NCBI GenBank assembly: GCA_944368925.1
Contig: CALVXG010000009.1
Location: forward strand, 1-64,000
Reading direction: 5' to 3'
Source of the DNA: an uncultured Clostridia bacterium
Lineage (GTDB): Bacteria > Bacillota > Clostridia > Christensenellales > Borkfalkiaceae
Length of the DNA: 64,000 nucleotides
Below, piece by piece: positions 37,120-48,504 of this stretch (within the stretch, counting starts at the first letter, position 1; each line of letters begins with the position of its first letter). The notes below the pieces were generated by a model that saw nothing but the letters and a program-made list of their open reading frames with translations, had not been told where the DNA came from and searched no databases. A program made the translations under genes and the position numbers.

Positions 37120-38925
37120 CTAAATATTATATTTATTACTTAAAATAGAACACGACCTCGGCAATACGGTAAATTTGTTCTCGACTACCTCTTCCTGTAA
37201 AAGCTCGTACAATTTACCTTGAAACGATAAATCGAATTTGTTGCAGCCGCGATTTACACAAACGACGACCACCTCATCTTTCTCCCTTCTTTCATAGATA
37301 AGACAATTCAGATCGGCAAAGATTTCTTTGTATTCGCTCTCTTTAAAAACTTTGTAGTTGTATCGGATTTGCGAAAGTTTTTCATAATAAGCCAACAGAT
37401 CCTCGTCTTTGTTATCCCACTCAAACGGGTACCTGCAAAAAGGATCGGAATACCCTTCCATCCCGATTTCGTCTCCATAATAGATACAGGGATTCCCCGG
37501 TAAAGTATAAAGGAGTGTCGCAGCCACTTTTAGCCGTTCAACCGCAAGTTTACGCACTTCGGGATTCATCGCGGTCACAGACATTTCCTCTTTCGTATTC
37601 GCACGCACCTCACCGAAAGCCGTCAATATTCTCACTGTGTCGTGTGTGCCCAAAATGCTCATCAGAGAGTCCAGCACAATTTTCGGATAATTATCCCGAA
37701 GCATGGCGATCGTCTGTCGAAGTGCGGTTGTGTCGTTCGTGAGAATATAATTCAGTATCGCGTCTTTCAGAGGATAATTCATGACAGAATCCAGTTCAGA
37801 GCCTTGAAAATAGCGACGCCTCTTGCTGTATGCTATCTTGTTGGAAGCATCCTCCCAAACCTCCCCCAAAACGAGAGCATCGGGGTTGGAGCTCTTTACG
37901 GCCGCGCGTATTTTTTCAATAAATTCATCCGGCAGCTCGTCGGCAACGTCTAACCGAAACCCCGCCAGGTCATATTTTAGCCAATATTTTAAAACGCCGT
38001 TTGCGCCCGTTATAAAATCGATGTAGGACGGACAGTCTTCGTTGACGGCAGGGAGATTGTCGATTCCCCACCAAGAATCATACTTGTTCGGAAATTCCGT
38101 GAAATTATACCAGGCATAGTACTTCGAATCTTTCGATTGATAGGCCCCTACCTCGTCATATCTGCCGTATTTATTGAAATAGCGGCTGTCATCTCCCGTG
38201 TGATTAAAAACGCCGTCAAGCATTATTTTTATGTTTCGGGCCTTGCATTCCTTGACAAGATATGCAAAATCTTCCTCCGTACCCAGCATCGGATCAATCT
38301 TGAGATAGTCGCCCGTATCGTAGCGATGGTTGGAATACGCCTGAAAAATCGGATTCAGATAGATGACGCTCACGTGGAGTTTTTCGAGATAATCCAATTT
38401 TGCGGCGATCCCGCGCAGGTTGCCTCCGAAAAAATCATTGTTGAGCACTTTCCCTTGCGAATTCATTCTGAATTCCGGCTTCTCATGCCAATCTGCATGC
38501 AGCCATTTCCCCTCGCCAACCGTCACATCGCCTTGACGAAAAAAACGATCGGGGAAAATCTGATACATAATCCCACCTTTAAACCATTCGGGCGTAGAAA
38601 AATTTTCCGAATAAATTAAAATCTGGTAGTAATGAATTTGCTCGCCGAATGCAAGATTGCGGAATTTTCCGCAGCTTGCTGTCTTGTCCCCGATTTTAAA
38701 ATAATAAAAATACAATCCCGGCTCGCTGAGAGACAGTTCGATTGTCCACCCTTGCCCCGTTTCCCGCATACGCAACGATTGAGCCTCGCCCTCATCCCTT
38801 TTGAGGATGAGAAAACAAGGCTCAAAACAATTGCCGAATACTGTAAGAACAAATACGTCCTTTTGTTTAATCCCGCCTGTAATGCTTTTGCATGTTTTAT
38901 CCAAGGGATTATAGTAAATATTCAT
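37120..38925 (-). CDS. GH13 alpha-amylase family enzyme, neopullulanase/maltodextrinase-like
   Basis: 601 residues from ATG 38925; the frame is open further upstream but that part overlaps glgP. N-terminal beta-sandwich (about 1-115), then the GH13 barrel: DGVFNHTG, GFRLDVADELP (nucleophile Asp), VLGEVWED (acid/base Glu), LGTHDTVR. No signal peptide, so it trims alpha-glucan or maltodextrin in the cytosol, fitting its place two bases after glgP in the glycogen operon. Confidence 0.88.
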   Translation of the reverse strand: MNIYYNPLDKTCKSITGGIKQKDVFVLTVFGNCFEPCFLILKRDEGEAQSLRMRETGQGWTIELSLSEPGLYFYYFKIGDKTASCGKFRNLAFGEQIHYYQILIYSENFSTPEWFKGGIMYQIFPDRFFRQGDVTVGEGKWLHADWHEKPEFRMNSQGKVLNNDFFGGNLRGIAAKLDYLEKLHVSVIYLNPIFQAYSNHRYDTGDYLKIDPMLGTEEDFAYLVKECKARNIKIMLDGVFNHTGDDSRYFNKYGRYDEVGAYQSKDSKYYAWYNFTEFPNKYDSWWGIDNLPAVNEDCPSYIDFITGANGVLKYWLKYDLAGFRLDVADELPDEFIEKIRAAVKSSNPDALVLGEVWEDASNKIAYSKRRRYFQGSELDSVMNYPLKDAILNYILTNDTTALRQTIAMLRDNYPKIVLDSLMSILGTHDTVRILTAFGEVRANTKEEMSVTAMNPEVRKLAVERLKVAATLLYTLPGNPCIYYGDEIGMEGYSDPFCRYPFEWDNKDEDLLAYYEKLSQIRYNYKVFKESEYKEIFADLNCLIYERREKDEVVVVCVNRGCNKFDLSFQGKLYELLQEEVVENKFTVLPRSCSILSNKYNI

Positions 38926-38927
38926 GA

Positions 38928-41363
38928 TCAGACTTTCAATGATTTCAGTTTCCAGATGTTTTCGGCATATTCTTTGATGCTTCTGTCCGCCGAGAAGATG
39001 CCTGCATTTGCAATGTTGTTCAACGAGATCTTGGCCCATGCGGCTTTATCCGTCGCATAGAGATTCTTGACTTTTTGCTGGGTGACGGCATACGATTCGA
39101 AGTCAGCCATACACATGTAAGGATCCGCAACGGGTGCTCCCGTGAGCAGGTAATTTGCCATATCCGAGAAAGATTCTCCGTTGAAACCGCGGATCAACAT
39201 TTCAATAATTTTGCGCAGACGATCGTTCTGATTGTAGTAAAGACTGGAATTGTAGCCTTTTTGCCACATCTCCTCTACTTCGTTCGCGCGCAGACCGAAG
39301 ATAAATATATTGTCTTCGCCGACTGCTTCGCTCATTTCAACATTTGCCCCGTCGAGCGTTCCGATCGTGATCGCGCCGTTGATCATAAATTTCATATTGC
39401 CCGTGCCGCTGGCTTCTTTGCCTGCCAAGGAAATCTGTTCGCTGACTTCACTGGCGGGCATCAGTTTTTCTGCCATCGTCACATTGTAATCTTCCATATA
39501 AACGACATTCAGTTTTTCGCGGATCTTGGGGTCTTTTCTGATTTCTTCCGCGAGGAAACAAATCAATTTAATGATCTGCTTTGCGCGCAGATATCCCGGA
39601 GCCGCTTTTGCTCCGAAAATAAAGGTCTGCGGAACAACATCTTTATTCGGATCGTCACGCAAATCGGAATACAGTGAGATGATATTCATTACATTCAGAA
39701 GCTGACGCTTGTATTCGTGCATACGTTTGGCCTGCACGTCGAACACCGTATTCGGGTCGATGACAAAACCGCTCTTTTTGTATGCATACTCCGCAAACTG
39801 GCGCTTCTTTAATTGTTTGATTTCTGTCAGACGATGAAGGACGCTCTTATCGTTTTCAAATTTCTTGAAGTTGATCAGTTCCGACGCGTTCTTGACATAC
39901 CCGTCGCCGATACAATCGTTGAGCAGCGCACTCAGTTCCGGATTGGACTGACAGAGCCAGCGCCTGTGCGCGATGCCATTCGTGACGTTCGTAAACTTAT
40001 CCGGCCATAATTGATAGAAACCGTTGAAAAGTTCTTTTTTGATGATCTCGCTGTGCAACGCAGACACGCCGTTGACGCTGTGCGAACCGACGACGCAAAG
40101 GTTTGCCATGCGCACCTGCCCGTTGGAAAGGATCGCCATGCTGTCGATCAGCTGATGCTGCCCGGGATAGCGGTTCCACAAATCGTTGCAGAATCTGCGG
40201 TTGATCTCCTTGATGATCATATGGATTCTGGGCAGACGGCGCGCAATCAGATCTTCCTGCCAGGTTTCGAGCGCTTCCGGCATGACCGTGTGGTTGGTAT
40301 ACGCAAACACGGATGTCGTGATATTCCACGCGTCGTCCCATGTAAAGCCGTTCTCGTCCATCAAAAGACGCATCAGCTCGGGAATGGCAAGCGCGGGGTG
40401 CGTGTCGTTGATATGGATGGCTGCCTGCTGCGGCAGCAAATTCAACGGCCCGTAGCGGTGTTTGTGATCGTTAATAATATTCTGCAAAGACGCCGAGACG
40501 AGGAAATACTGCTGTTTTAAGCGCAAAGATTTTCCCTCATAATGATCGTCCGCAGGATACAATACTTTGCTGATCACTTCCGCTTCGTTCTCTTCCTGCA
40601 TGCAGCGCAGGTAATCACCCTGCGAGAAAAGTTTCATGTCGAAGCGGGAAATGTTTCTTGCTCGCCACAAACGCAGGACAGAAACCGCCTCACAGTCTTT
40701 TCCCGAGATCATCATGTCGTATGCGACCGCTTCCACTTCCTTATAGCCGCCGTATGTGACCTGCAAACCGTTTTCCGACCAGTTCTCTTTGACCCAGCCG
40801 TCAAATTTTACCGTGCAGGACTTATCGCTCCTCTGCGTGAGCCACACTTCGCCGCCCGGAAGCCAGATATCCGGAAGTTCGGTCTGCCACCCGTCCACTA
40901 TTTTTTGTTTGAACAGGCCGTAATCGTAGCGGATGGAATACCCCATCGCGGGATAGTTTCCCGTCGCGAGCGCATCCATAAAACACGCCGCGAGACGGCC
41001 AAGTCCTCCGTTTCCGAGCCCTGCGTCCGGCTCCTGCTCATAGAGATCTTCCAAAGTCAGTCCGAAATACTTCAACGCGTTTTCGTATTCTTCCGCAAGC
41101 CCTAAGTTGTATACGTTGTTTTTTAAGGATCTGCCAAGCAAAAATTCCATACAGAGATAATAGACGCGCTTGCCCTTTTTGCTCTTCATTACCTTATGGA
41201 ACTGCTGCCGCTTCTCCAAGAGAATGTCGCGGACGCTCATGACAACCGCTTTATAGATCTGATCCTTCGTAGCTTCTTTCGGAGATACCCCGAAATAGCG
41301 GGACAGCTTCCCCTCGATCAGCAACCGTACTTCCTTTTCGGTAATGCTTTTTGTACTGCTCAT
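38928..41363 (-). CDS. glgP: Glycogen/maltodextrin phosphorylase
   Basis: 811 residues, full family length. N-terminal GRSLKNNVYNLG and GNGGLGRLAACFMDAL, PLP-lysine motif EASGTGNMKFMINGA near residue 650. Releases glucose-1-P from glycogen. Preceded by AGGAGC nine bases before ATG and 18 bases after glgA. Confidence 0.96.
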   Translation of the reverse strand: MSSTKSITEKEVRLLIEGKLSRYFGVSPKEATKDQIYKAVVMSVRDILLEKRQQFHKVMKSKKGKRVYYLCMEFLLGRSLKNNVYNLGLAEEYENALKYFGLTLEDLYEQEPDAGLGNGGLGRLAACFMDALATGNYPAMGYSIRYDYGLFKQKIVDGWQTELPDIWLPGGEVWLTQRSDKSCTVKFDGWVKENWSENGLQVTYGGYKEVEAVAYDMMISGKDCEAVSVLRLWRARNISRFDMKLFSQGDYLRCMQEENEAEVISKVLYPADDHYEGKSLRLKQQYFLVSASLQNIINDHKHRYGPLNLLPQQAAIHINDTHPALAIPELMRLLMDENGFTWDDAWNITTSVFAYTNHTVMPEALETWQEDLIARRLPRIHMIIKEINRRFCNDLWNRYPGQHQLIDSMAILSNGQVRMANLCVVGSHSVNGVSALHSEIIKKELFNGFYQLWPDKFTNVTNGIAHRRWLCQSNPELSALLNDCIGDGYVKNASELINFKKFENDKSVLHRLTEIKQLKKRQFAEYAYKKSGFVIDPNTVFDVQAKRMHEYKRQLLNVMNIISLYSDLRDDPNKDVVPQTFIFGAKAAPGYLRAKQIIKLICFLAEEIRKDPKIREKLNVVYMEDYNVTMAEKLMPASEVSEQISLAGKEASGTGNMKFMINGAITIGTLDGANVEMSEAVGEDNIFIFGLRANEVEEMWQKGYNSSLYYNQNDRLRKIIEMLIRGFNGESFSDMANYLLTGAPVADPYMCMADFESYAVTQQKVKNLYATDKAAWAKISLNNIANAGIFSADRSIKEYAENIWKLKSLKV

Positions 41364-41381
41364 TTTCAGCTCCTAACGTAT

Positions 41382-43013
41382 TTATTTCAACATTTCCCCG
41401 TAAATCTTTTCGTATTCTTTTGCCGAACGTTGCCAGCTGAAATCTACCGACATCACGCGTTTTACAAGTTCCGGCCAAAAATCTTTGTTGTAATAGCAAT
41501 TAATTGCTTCGCGTATCACATACAACATATCATATGCGTTGTAGTTTGCAAAAGTAAACCCGTTTCCTCCGTTGCCGACAGGTTTAATGCTGTCATACAG
41601 GCCGCCCGTCTCGCGCACGATCGGCACAGTTCCGTACCGGCTCGCGATCATCTGCGACAGGCCGCAAGGCTCCGACTTCGAAGGCATAAGGAACAGATCC
41701 GCGCCCGAATATATTTTTCGGGAAAGATCGGGATTAAAGGCAATGACGGTCACAAGTTTTCCGACATACCTTCTCGAAAGGTCTGTAAAATAATTTTCAT
41801 AGGCAGAATCGCCCTTCCCAAGGATTATGACCTGAACATCCTGCCTCAATACCTCCTCGATGACCGTACGTACAAGATCGAGCCCTTTGTGCGAAACGAG
41901 ACGCGAGATCAGGGCAATGACGGGCGTATCCGGTTTTACGGGAAGATTGAACATCTTCTGCAGCTCTTCTTTGCATTTTTTCTTGGGAGCAATGTTATCG
42001 GCGGAATAGTTTGCAAACACCGAAGGGTCTGTCGCAGGATTGTACGAATCGGTATCGATTCCGTTCAGAATCCCGAATAATTTAAATTCGTTGCGGCGGA
42101 CGATCGCCTCCAAGCCATGCGCATAGAACGGGTCCTTGATCTCCTGCGCATAATGCGGGCTGACCGTCGAAAACTTTTCGCTGCACTCGATCGCCGCTTT
42201 CATAAGGTTAATGCACTTATTGTATTCGAGAAGATATTTCCACGTATTGGAAATACCGAAAAGATCCTCAAGGATATCCAGCGAATATTTCCCTTGGTAT
42301 TCTATGTTATGAATGGTAAACAGCGAACGGATAAACTGGTATTCCGGGCGGAAACAGTAGATCGTTTTCAGATAGATAGAAGCCAGCGCAGCCTGCCAGT
42401 CATGGCAATGCAGGATGTCGGGATAGAAATTCAGAAACGGCATGATCTCCATGACGCTGCGGCAAAAGAATGCAAAACGTTCGCCGTCGTCGTAGTAGCC
42501 GTAGCAGCCGGGGCGCTTGAAATAGTATTCGTTGTCGATGAAATAGTATGTGACGTTGTTCACTTCATAGCTGAAGATTCCGCAATACTGATTCCGCCAC
42601 GCCAGCGGAACAAAAATATTTCCGAGGTATTTGAATTTGTTCCGATATTCCCAAGAGATATCCGAATAGAGCGGAATCACGACGCGGACGTCGAAATCTT
42701 CGTTGACTGCGACCGCCTTTGAAAGAGATCCGATCACTTCCGCAAGCCCGCCCGTTGCAATGAAAGGAGTTGCTTCCGACGCTACAAACAAAATCTTCTT
42801 CTTTGGAGTTACCGTAATCAGAGGAGCTTCCTCCTGCGCCGAAACGATTTCCTGCGGCTGAGACAGTTCTTTTGCGGCCTCTTTCGGTTTATCGGCACTC
42901 TTGCGGGTGCTTTTTTTCTTTACTTCGGATGCCGCACCAGGCTGCGTAACGACCGTATCCACCGTTTCGGAATCCGTTGCAGCCTGTACGTTCTTCTTTG
43001 CTTTTGCAGGCAT
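41382..43013 (-). CDS. glgA: Glycogen synthase (ADP-glucose), GT5, with disordered N-terminal extension
   Basis: 543 residues. The first ~70 are Ala/Lys/Glu/Ser-rich and low complexity, absent from typical GlgA. The catalytic part starts at KKILFVASEATPF. The ADP-glucose loop reads ATGGLAEV where the classical motif is KTGGL, so the usual lysine is Ala. The C-terminal EPCGLSQMIASRYG nucleotide-sugar motif is intact. Transfers glucose from ADP-glucose to glycogen. Inside the glg operon, 28 bases after glgD. Confidence 0.92.
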   Translation of the reverse strand: MPAKAKKNVQAATDSETVDTVVTQPGAASEVKKKSTRKSADKPKEAAKELSQPQEIVSAQEEAPLITVTPKKKILFVASEATPFIATGGLAEVIGSLSKAVAVNEDFDVRVVIPLYSDISWEYRNKFKYLGNIFVPLAWRNQYCGIFSYEVNNVTYYFIDNEYYFKRPGCYGYYDDGERFAFFCRSVMEIMPFLNFYPDILHCHDWQAALASIYLKTIYCFRPEYQFIRSLFTIHNIEYQGKYSLDILEDLFGISNTWKYLLEYNKCINLMKAAIECSEKFSTVSPHYAQEIKDPFYAHGLEAIVRRNEFKLFGILNGIDTDSYNPATDPSVFANYSADNIAPKKKCKEELQKMFNLPVKPDTPVIALISRLVSHKGLDLVRTVIEEVLRQDVQVIILGKGDSAYENYFTDLSRRYVGKLVTVIAFNPDLSRKIYSGADLFLMPSKSEPCGLSQMIASRYGTVPIVRETGGLYDSIKPVGNGGNGFTFANYNAYDMLYVIREAINCYYNKDFWPELVKRVMSVDFSWQRSAKEYEKIYGEMLK

Positions 43014-43041
43014 AGATAAAAATCCTCCTTCTCAAATTATA

Positions 43042-44148
43042 TCAAATCATGGTTCCCTTTGCAAGGAAATACGGCTGAATTTCACACCCGGACAGATTTC
43101 TGTTATCGCGGATAACGACGTTCTTGTCCGTGATGACGCAATTCAGCTTGACCCCTTCCCCGATCACCGTATCCTGCATGATGATCGAGTTTCGGACAAC
43201 CGTCCCTTTTCCGACCTTTACGCCGCGGAACAAGATGCTGTTTTCGACGGCGCCTTCCACGACACAGCCGTCGGACACAAGCGAGTTTTTCACGAGCGCC
43301 CCAAAGCCATACTTTGAAGGCGCGGAATCTCTTACTTTCGTATAGATATCACGGGCGCCGAACAGTTCGTCGCGGACGGACTTATTGAGCAGCTCCATGT
43401 TATGTTTAAAATACGAACCGAGCGAATCGATGGTCGCATGATAACCGGTAAAATCGTAGGAATAAACTTTAAAGCTCTTGAGGTTTTGTAAGATCACGTC
43501 TTCGCGGAAACTTTTGTATCCGTGCGCAATGGAATCATTGATGATATTCAACAAAAATTTCCGTCCCAATATCATAATATTCGTATAATAGCGGATGACA
43601 CCGCTCGGACGGGTATTAAATTCAATGTCGGTCACACGGCCCGTTTCATCCGAGCAAACCACGGTATACGAAGAAAAATTTACAAGCTCTTCGGGATGAC
43701 ATACCAGCGTGATGTCCGCCTGTTTTGATTCGTGGTAATCGATTATTTCCGAAAAATCCATGCGGTAAACGCCGTCGCAGTCACACAGGATCACATAATC
43801 CTCATTTCGGCGGTTGAGGAATCCCGTTATGCTCTTCAATGCTTCCAGGCGGTTCTTATAAAGGCCGTTGTTGTCGATGGCGCCGAACGGAGGCAGAAGC
43901 ACCAGCCCCCCGGACTTTCTGGCAAGATCCCAGTCCTTGCCGCTCCCAAGATGGTCCAAAAGAGACTGATAATTGTTTTTTGTGATGATCCCGACGGTCG
44001 TGACCCCCGAATTGACAAGGTTGGAAAGCGCGAAATCGATCAGACGGTAGCGCCCGCCGTAAGGAAGCGAACCCATCGTGCGCTGACGGGAAAGCTCCGG
44101 AACGTTTTCATCATGAATATTTGAAAAAATTACTCCTACCGCTGACAT
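43042..44148 (-). CDS. glgD: Glucose-1-phosphate adenylyltransferase regulatory-type subunit
   Basis: 368 residues. Nucleotidyltransferase fold (LPYGGRYRLIDFALSNLVNSG) with C-terminal left-handed beta-helix, but the GGxGxRL loop at the N-terminus is replaced (VIFSNIHDENVPELSR), as in GlgD subunits of Firmicutes that modulate GlgC. Start codon directly abuts the glgC stop. Confidence 0.94.
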   Translation of the reverse strand: MSAVGVIFSNIHDENVPELSRQRTMGSLPYGGRYRLIDFALSNLVNSGVTTVGIITKNNYQSLLDHLGSGKDWDLARKSGGLVLLPPFGAIDNNGLYKNRLEALKSITGFLNRRNEDYVILCDCDGVYRMDFSEIIDYHESKQADITLVCHPEELVNFSSYTVVCSDETGRVTDIEFNTRPSGVIRYYTNIMILGRKFLLNIINDSIAHGYKSFREDVILQNLKSFKVYSYDFTGYHATIDSLGSYFKHNMELLNKSVRDELFGARDIYTKVRDSAPSKYGFGALVKNSLVSDGCVVEGAVENSILFRGVKVGKGTVVRNSIIMQDTVIGEGVKLNCVITDKNVVIRDNRNLSGCEIQPYFLAKGTMI

Positions 44149-45354
44149 TTATGCTTCCTCCCCGCTTTCAATATTTTTATCGACGATCGATCCCGCCGCA
44201 ACTTTTGCTTTCTTGCCTACGACGATCTTTCTTCCCAAAACGGCGATCCCTTTCGCGTCCGCCTTATCTTCCCCGATTGTGGCGCCTTCCTCGACAATTA
44301 CGTCTTCATCTATGATTGAATAATTTACCGTCGCACCTTTCCTGATTATGGTACCGCTCATGATGACACTGTCCTTAACGAGGGCTCCTTCTTCCACAAC
44401 CACATTGCTGGAAAGCACGGAATTTTCTACCGTGCCGTAAATCTCGCTGCCAAGGGCCAGCATCGAGTTGGTGACGATCGCCTTCTCGCCCTGGTATTCC
44501 GGAGGGGCCAAAGGATTCCTTGAATGTATTTTCCACGCGGTGTCCGATACGTCGAAAGCGGGAGTTTCTCCCAAAAGATCCATATTTGCTTCCCACAAGG
44601 AAGAGATTGTCCCCACGTCTTTCCAATACCCGTCGAAACGATAGGCAAACATGCGCTCGCCCGCATTCAGCATGGCAGGAAGCACGTTCTTACCGAAATC
44701 TTTGGAAGAATCGGGGTTCTCGTCGTCCTCCTCCAGATATTTATACATTTTTTCCGCCGTGAAGATGTAAACGCCCATCGATGCGAGATTACTCTTCGGC
44801 TGCTTGGGTTTTTCCTCGAACTCATAGATGGAATCGTCTTCGCGCGTATTCAGAATACCGAACCTGGAAGCCTCTTTCAAAGGCACTTCGATGGCGGCGA
44901 TCGTGCAATCTGCATTGTTATCTATGTGCGCGCGCAGCATTTTGCTGTAATCCATCTTATAGATATGGTCACCGGACAGGATCAGAACATATTCGGGGTT
45001 GTACATCTTTATAAAATTGAGGTTCTGATAAATGGCATTCGCCGTACCCTCATACCACGCCGATTTGGATTTCTTCTGATAAGGCGAAAGGACGTGCACT
45101 CCCCCAAAATTTCTGTCCAGATCCCAGGGTTGTCCGTTACCGATGTACTCGTTCAGAACAAGCGGCTGGTATTGCGTAAGCACTCCCACCGTATCAATTC
45201 CGGAATTGATACAGTTGGATAAAGGGAAATCAATAATTCTGTACTTTGCCCCGAACGGGACGGCAGGCTTCGCGATATTGTTGGTCAGCGCATACAGGCG
45301 GCTGCCTTGTCCACCGGCCAGCAGCATGGCTACACACTCTTTTTTTCTTTGCAT
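44149..45354 (-). CDS. glgC: Glucose-1-phosphate adenylyltransferase catalytic subunit
   Basis: 401 residues from ATG 45354, with GGGGG upstream; the upstream open frame to 45447 has no ribosome site. [14 protein letters not shown] is the catalytic loop, and [11 protein letters not shown] and [10 protein letters not shown] are conserved substrate loops. Makes ADP-glucose from ATP and glucose-1-P, the committed step in glycogen synthesis. Confidence 0.96.
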   Translation of the reverse strand: MQRKKECVAMLLAGGQGSRLYALTNNIAKPAVPFGAKYRIIDFPLSNCINSGIDTVGVLTQYQPLVLNEYIGNGQPWDLDRNFGGVHVLSPYQKKSKSAWYEGTANAIYQNLNFIKMYNPEYVLILSGDHIYKMDYSKMLRAHIDNNADCTIAAIEVPLKEASRFGILNTREDDSIYEFEEKPKQPKSNLASMGVYIFTAEKMYKYLEEDDENPDSSKDFGKNVLPAMLNAGERMFAYRFDGYWKDVGTISSLWEANMDLLGETPAFDVSDTAWKIHSRNPLAPPEYQGEKAIVTNSMLALGSEIYGTVENSVLSSNVVVEEGALVKDSVIMSGTIIRKGATVNYSIIDEDVIVEEGATIGEDKADAKGIAVLGRKIVVGKKAKVAAGSIVDKNIESGEEA

Positions 45355-45419
45355 ATCAAACCCCCAAAAATTTGTTTTATAATAAAATACTTTATCTTTC
45401 CCTGTCTTATGACTGCCTA

Positions 45420-47297
45420 TTACAGAATTTTTTGCAAATACACGCACGTCAGCTTCGGCAATTCGATTTTTATGGAATATTCTTTTCCGTGACTCGGCTT
45501 GCGTTCCGTATTAAAGATGCGTTTTCCCATCGCACCTTCGCCGCCGAATTTCGGATGATCCGTATTAAACACGACTTTGTATTTTCCCTTCGGGACACCC
45601 AACCTGTAATTTTCGGCCTTCGTCCCCGAAAAATTGATCACGACCAGATAACTTTCCCCTTTTCTGTCCCTCCGCATATAAGCAACGATATTTCTGTCCG
45701 CGTCGTTCGGCGCCATCCACTCAAAGCCGTCCCACGAATCTTCGATTTCATAGAACGCGGGCGTATCACAATAGAAATGATTCAGCGCCGCGTTCATGTC
45801 CGATAATTTTTGATGCAAAGGATATTCTTTCAGGAAAAATTCCTGTCCCGTTTTGTAATTCCATTCGTCAAACTGCCCGAATTCACACCCCATAAAAATC
45901 AACTTCTTCCCGGGGTGTGACATCATGTATCCCATAAAAGCGCGCAGGTTGGCAAACTTTTCTTCGTATGTTCCCGGCATCTTGTTGATCAGCGAGCGCT
46001 TCCCGTATACCACTTCATCGTGCGAGATCGGCAATACATAGTTTTCCGTGAACGCGTACATCATCGCAAAAGTCAGTTTGTTATGGTTCCCTTTTCGGAA
46101 ATACGGATCGGTCTGCATATAATCCAGCACGTCGTTCATCCAGCCCATGTTCCATTTGAAATTGAATCCCAACCCGCCTACGTCGACCGGCTTGGTCACC
46201 AGCGGCCACGCCGTGGATTCCTCCGCGATCATGAGCGCGTCCGGAAATTCGGAAAACACCGTCGTATTCAGCCGCTGCAAAAATTCGATGGCTTCCAGAT
46301 TTTTGTTCTCGCCGTATTTGTTCGGGATCCACTCACCGGGCCGCTTGTCATAATCTAAATACAACATCGAAGCGACCGCATCCACACGCAATCCGTCGAT
46401 ATGAAATTTATCGAAAAAGAAAACCGCGTTGGAAATCAGAAAAGATAGTACTTCGTTTCTTCCGTAATCGAATCGTCTTGTCCCCCAGCTCTTGTGCTCC
46501 TGCCTGTCCCATTGCGAACTCTCGTACAGAGGCTGTCCGTCAAACTCGTACAAACCGTGTGCGTCTTTCGGGAAATGCGCGGGAACCCAGTCCATGATAA
46601 CGCCGATATCGTTCCTGTGGCAGGCATCTACCAACCGCATAAAATCATGCGGCGTGCCCAGCCTCGACGTGATCGCATAATACCCCGTCACCTGATACCC
46701 CCACGATCCGTCGTACGGGTATTCACACAAAGGCATAAATTCCACGTGCGTATAACCCATCTCTTTCAGATACGGGATCAGTTCCTCGGCCAGCTTGTTG
46801 AAATCAAAATAATTTCCGTCCGCATACTGCCGCCAGGACAAGGCATTCATTTCATAAATATTCATGGGCGAAGAATAAATATTCCTCTTTTTGCGCCTGG
46901 TCATGTATTCGCGGTCCGCCCACTTGTACCCCTCTAAATCATACGTCTTGGACGCCGTCTTCGAAGGGGTCTCCGCATGAAACGCGTAAGGATCAGCCTT
47001 GTACAAAAAACGGCCGTCCTTCGTGCGGATACAATATTTATATACGGAAAACCCTTTCAGCCCATCGATTTTCAGCTCAAACGTCTCGCCGTCCAGCAAA
47101 CGAACCATCTTGTTCGCGTCGGGATCCCAATCATTAAAATCGCCGACTACGGATACTTCCTCCGCATGCGGCGCCCAGACACGAAACAAAAACCCGCGGC
47201 GGCCTCCCTCTTTGAACGGGTGCGCCCCAAAAAAATCATATGCCTTGTAATTCTTGCCGTGATGAAAAACATATAAGGGAAAATCCACCGTCTGCAT
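45420..47297 (-). CDS. glgB: 1,4-alpha-glucan branching enzyme (GH13)
   Basis: 625 residues. CBM48 near the N-terminus ([20 protein letters not shown]), GH13 barrel with [19 protein letters not shown] (nucleophile), AEESTAWP (acid/base) and [10 protein letters not shown], then the C-terminal all-beta domain. Adds alpha-1,6 branches. First gene of the glg operon; GGAGG eight bases before ATG and a consensus promoter upstream. Confidence 0.95.
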   Translation of the reverse strand: MQTVDFPLYVFHHGKNYKAYDFFGAHPFKEGGRRGFLFRVWAPHAEEVSVVGDFNDWDPDANKMVRLLDGETFELKIDGLKGFSVYKYCIRTKDGRFLYKADPYAFHAETPSKTASKTYDLEGYKWADREYMTRRKKRNIYSSPMNIYEMNALSWRQYADGNYFDFNKLAEELIPYLKEMGYTHVEFMPLCEYPYDGSWGYQVTGYYAITSRLGTPHDFMRLVDACHRNDIGVIMDWVPAHFPKDAHGLYEFDGQPLYESSQWDRQEHKSWGTRRFDYGRNEVLSFLISNAVFFFDKFHIDGLRVDAVASMLYLDYDKRPGEWIPNKYGENKNLEAIEFLQRLNTTVFSEFPDALMIAEESTAWPLVTKPVDVGGLGFNFKWNMGWMNDVLDYMQTDPYFRKGNHNKLTFAMMYAFTENYVLPISHDEVVYGKRSLINKMPGTYEEKFANLRAFMGYMMSHPGKKLIFMGCEFGQFDEWNYKTGQEFFLKEYPLHQKLSDMNAALNHFYCDTPAFYEIEDSWDGFEWMAPNDADRNIVAYMRRDRKGESYLVVINFSGTKAENYRLGVPKGKYKVVFNTDHPKFGGEGAMGKRIFNTERKPSHGKEYSIKIELPKLTCVYLQKIL

Positions 47298-47338
47298 TTT
47301 GTTCCTCCGTCTCCAGAATTTTTCCTGTTTGCTTTAAT

Positions 47339-47367
47339 ATTATACTATATCCTTTACATATTTTCAA
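47339..47367 (-). promoter_or_regulatory. Promoter of the glycogen operon
   Basis: Minus strand: TTGAAA, 17 bp, TATAAT, then a ~35-base leader with GGAGG before glgB. Confidence 0.8.
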
Positions 47368-48209
47368 TAGTTCGTCGAAAATAATTCCTGTTTTTTCGCC
47401 GTTTTGTGAATTTAAATCATGAATCAGTATCAACCTTTTCATAATTCGCTCCAAGAATGCAAATCATTCACAAAAGCAACAATTTTACATATTTTGTCGA
47501 ATAATCAAATAATTTTGAAAAAATTCAGAGAAAAATGTTGCCGAAGTTAGAAAATTTGTCACAACGAGAAAAATGTTGTAATGCAAGAGCATAATTTCCA
47601 TACAAGAAACTTTCTGTCAAATACCGATACTTTGCGGGACATCTTGTGCGTGTGATAAAATCCGTAATGATTCGCAATTGCAAATACACGTTCGATCAGT
47701 TCGCAGCCCGCAAGCCAGTTTTCCCTGCAGCCCTTCAAGTCCGCAAAACATCACTGCATCCCAATAGTTACGAAGCTTCCTTTTCGGCGCTATTTTACGA
47801 TCCGTTTCATACACCCATATCCATTCACTTCGAGCAATGCCTTTCCGTTTCGATCCGTCGCTCTTGATGTCATCGACGGCACGCGGGCCCGCATATGCTC
47901 CGAACGATTGATCGCATATTTTCCATTCTTACAATTAAATTTTATCCTTCGCGGATACGAAGATCATGATTTGCTAAAATCTGAAATTGCAAATACCGCC
48001 CCGGTAATATTTTACTAAGATTTTTTCTGTCGTTAAAACGTGTTCAGCTTTATTCTCCCAATCTTTTTTATATTCGTATAATCGTTTTTATCTGCTTACA
48101 ACTTTTATCCATCCCTTCCCTTTGTTATAATCATTTCACCGACAGACTTTATAACAGTCCTTTCGCTCATTACAAGAATACTCTTGCTATCGGATACGAA
48201 TATACAATA

Positions 48210-48245
48210 GGCAGCAACCCGCTTTTGCGGGTTGCTGCCTTCCTA
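48210..48245. terminator. Strong hairpin, terminator-like
   Basis: 13-bp perfect stem (GGCAGCAACCCGC with GCGGGTTGCTGCC) around TTTT. No gene ends nearby, so it may terminate a small RNA. Confidence 0.55.
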
Positions 48246-48458
48246 ATTTATAGCAATCAACAAAACGTGCTTTGATCAAAGGCAAAACACCGATTCTTCA
48301 AGACTCAAAAGATTATACCTTACTATTTTTGCTCACCAATATACAGACAAATCTCCAATCGTATAAACCGGCCTTATTGCCATGCCATAATAAACAAACC
48401 ATCCGGTTTAATAACCGTTTTTTATTTTAACTAATTTATGTTAAACAGAAAAGCGCAT

Positions 48459-48504
48459 AAAATGCCGACTGCCGTTCAGAAAACCAAACGGCAGTCGGCA
48501 TTTT
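48459..48504. terminator. Bidirectional hairpin terminator downstream of the alpha/beta hydrolase
   Basis: 18-bp perfect stem (48459-48476 with 48487-48504), ten-base loop, four T at either outer end. About 180 bases beyond the hydrolase stop. Confidence 0.65.

Noticed and set aside
38113-38124. CATAGTACTTCG, part of the 27-bp element, inside the GH13 gene; a related match lies in glgB near 46447
   Set aside because: Both encode ordinary protein residues (a Lys-Tyr-Tyr run in the GH13 gene) and lack the TATGT-N3-ACATA half, so they are chance matches.
47236-47454. 72-codon minus-strand frame overlapping the glgB start
   Set aside because: It contains the glycogen operon promoter and overlaps glgB in another frame; no ribosome site.
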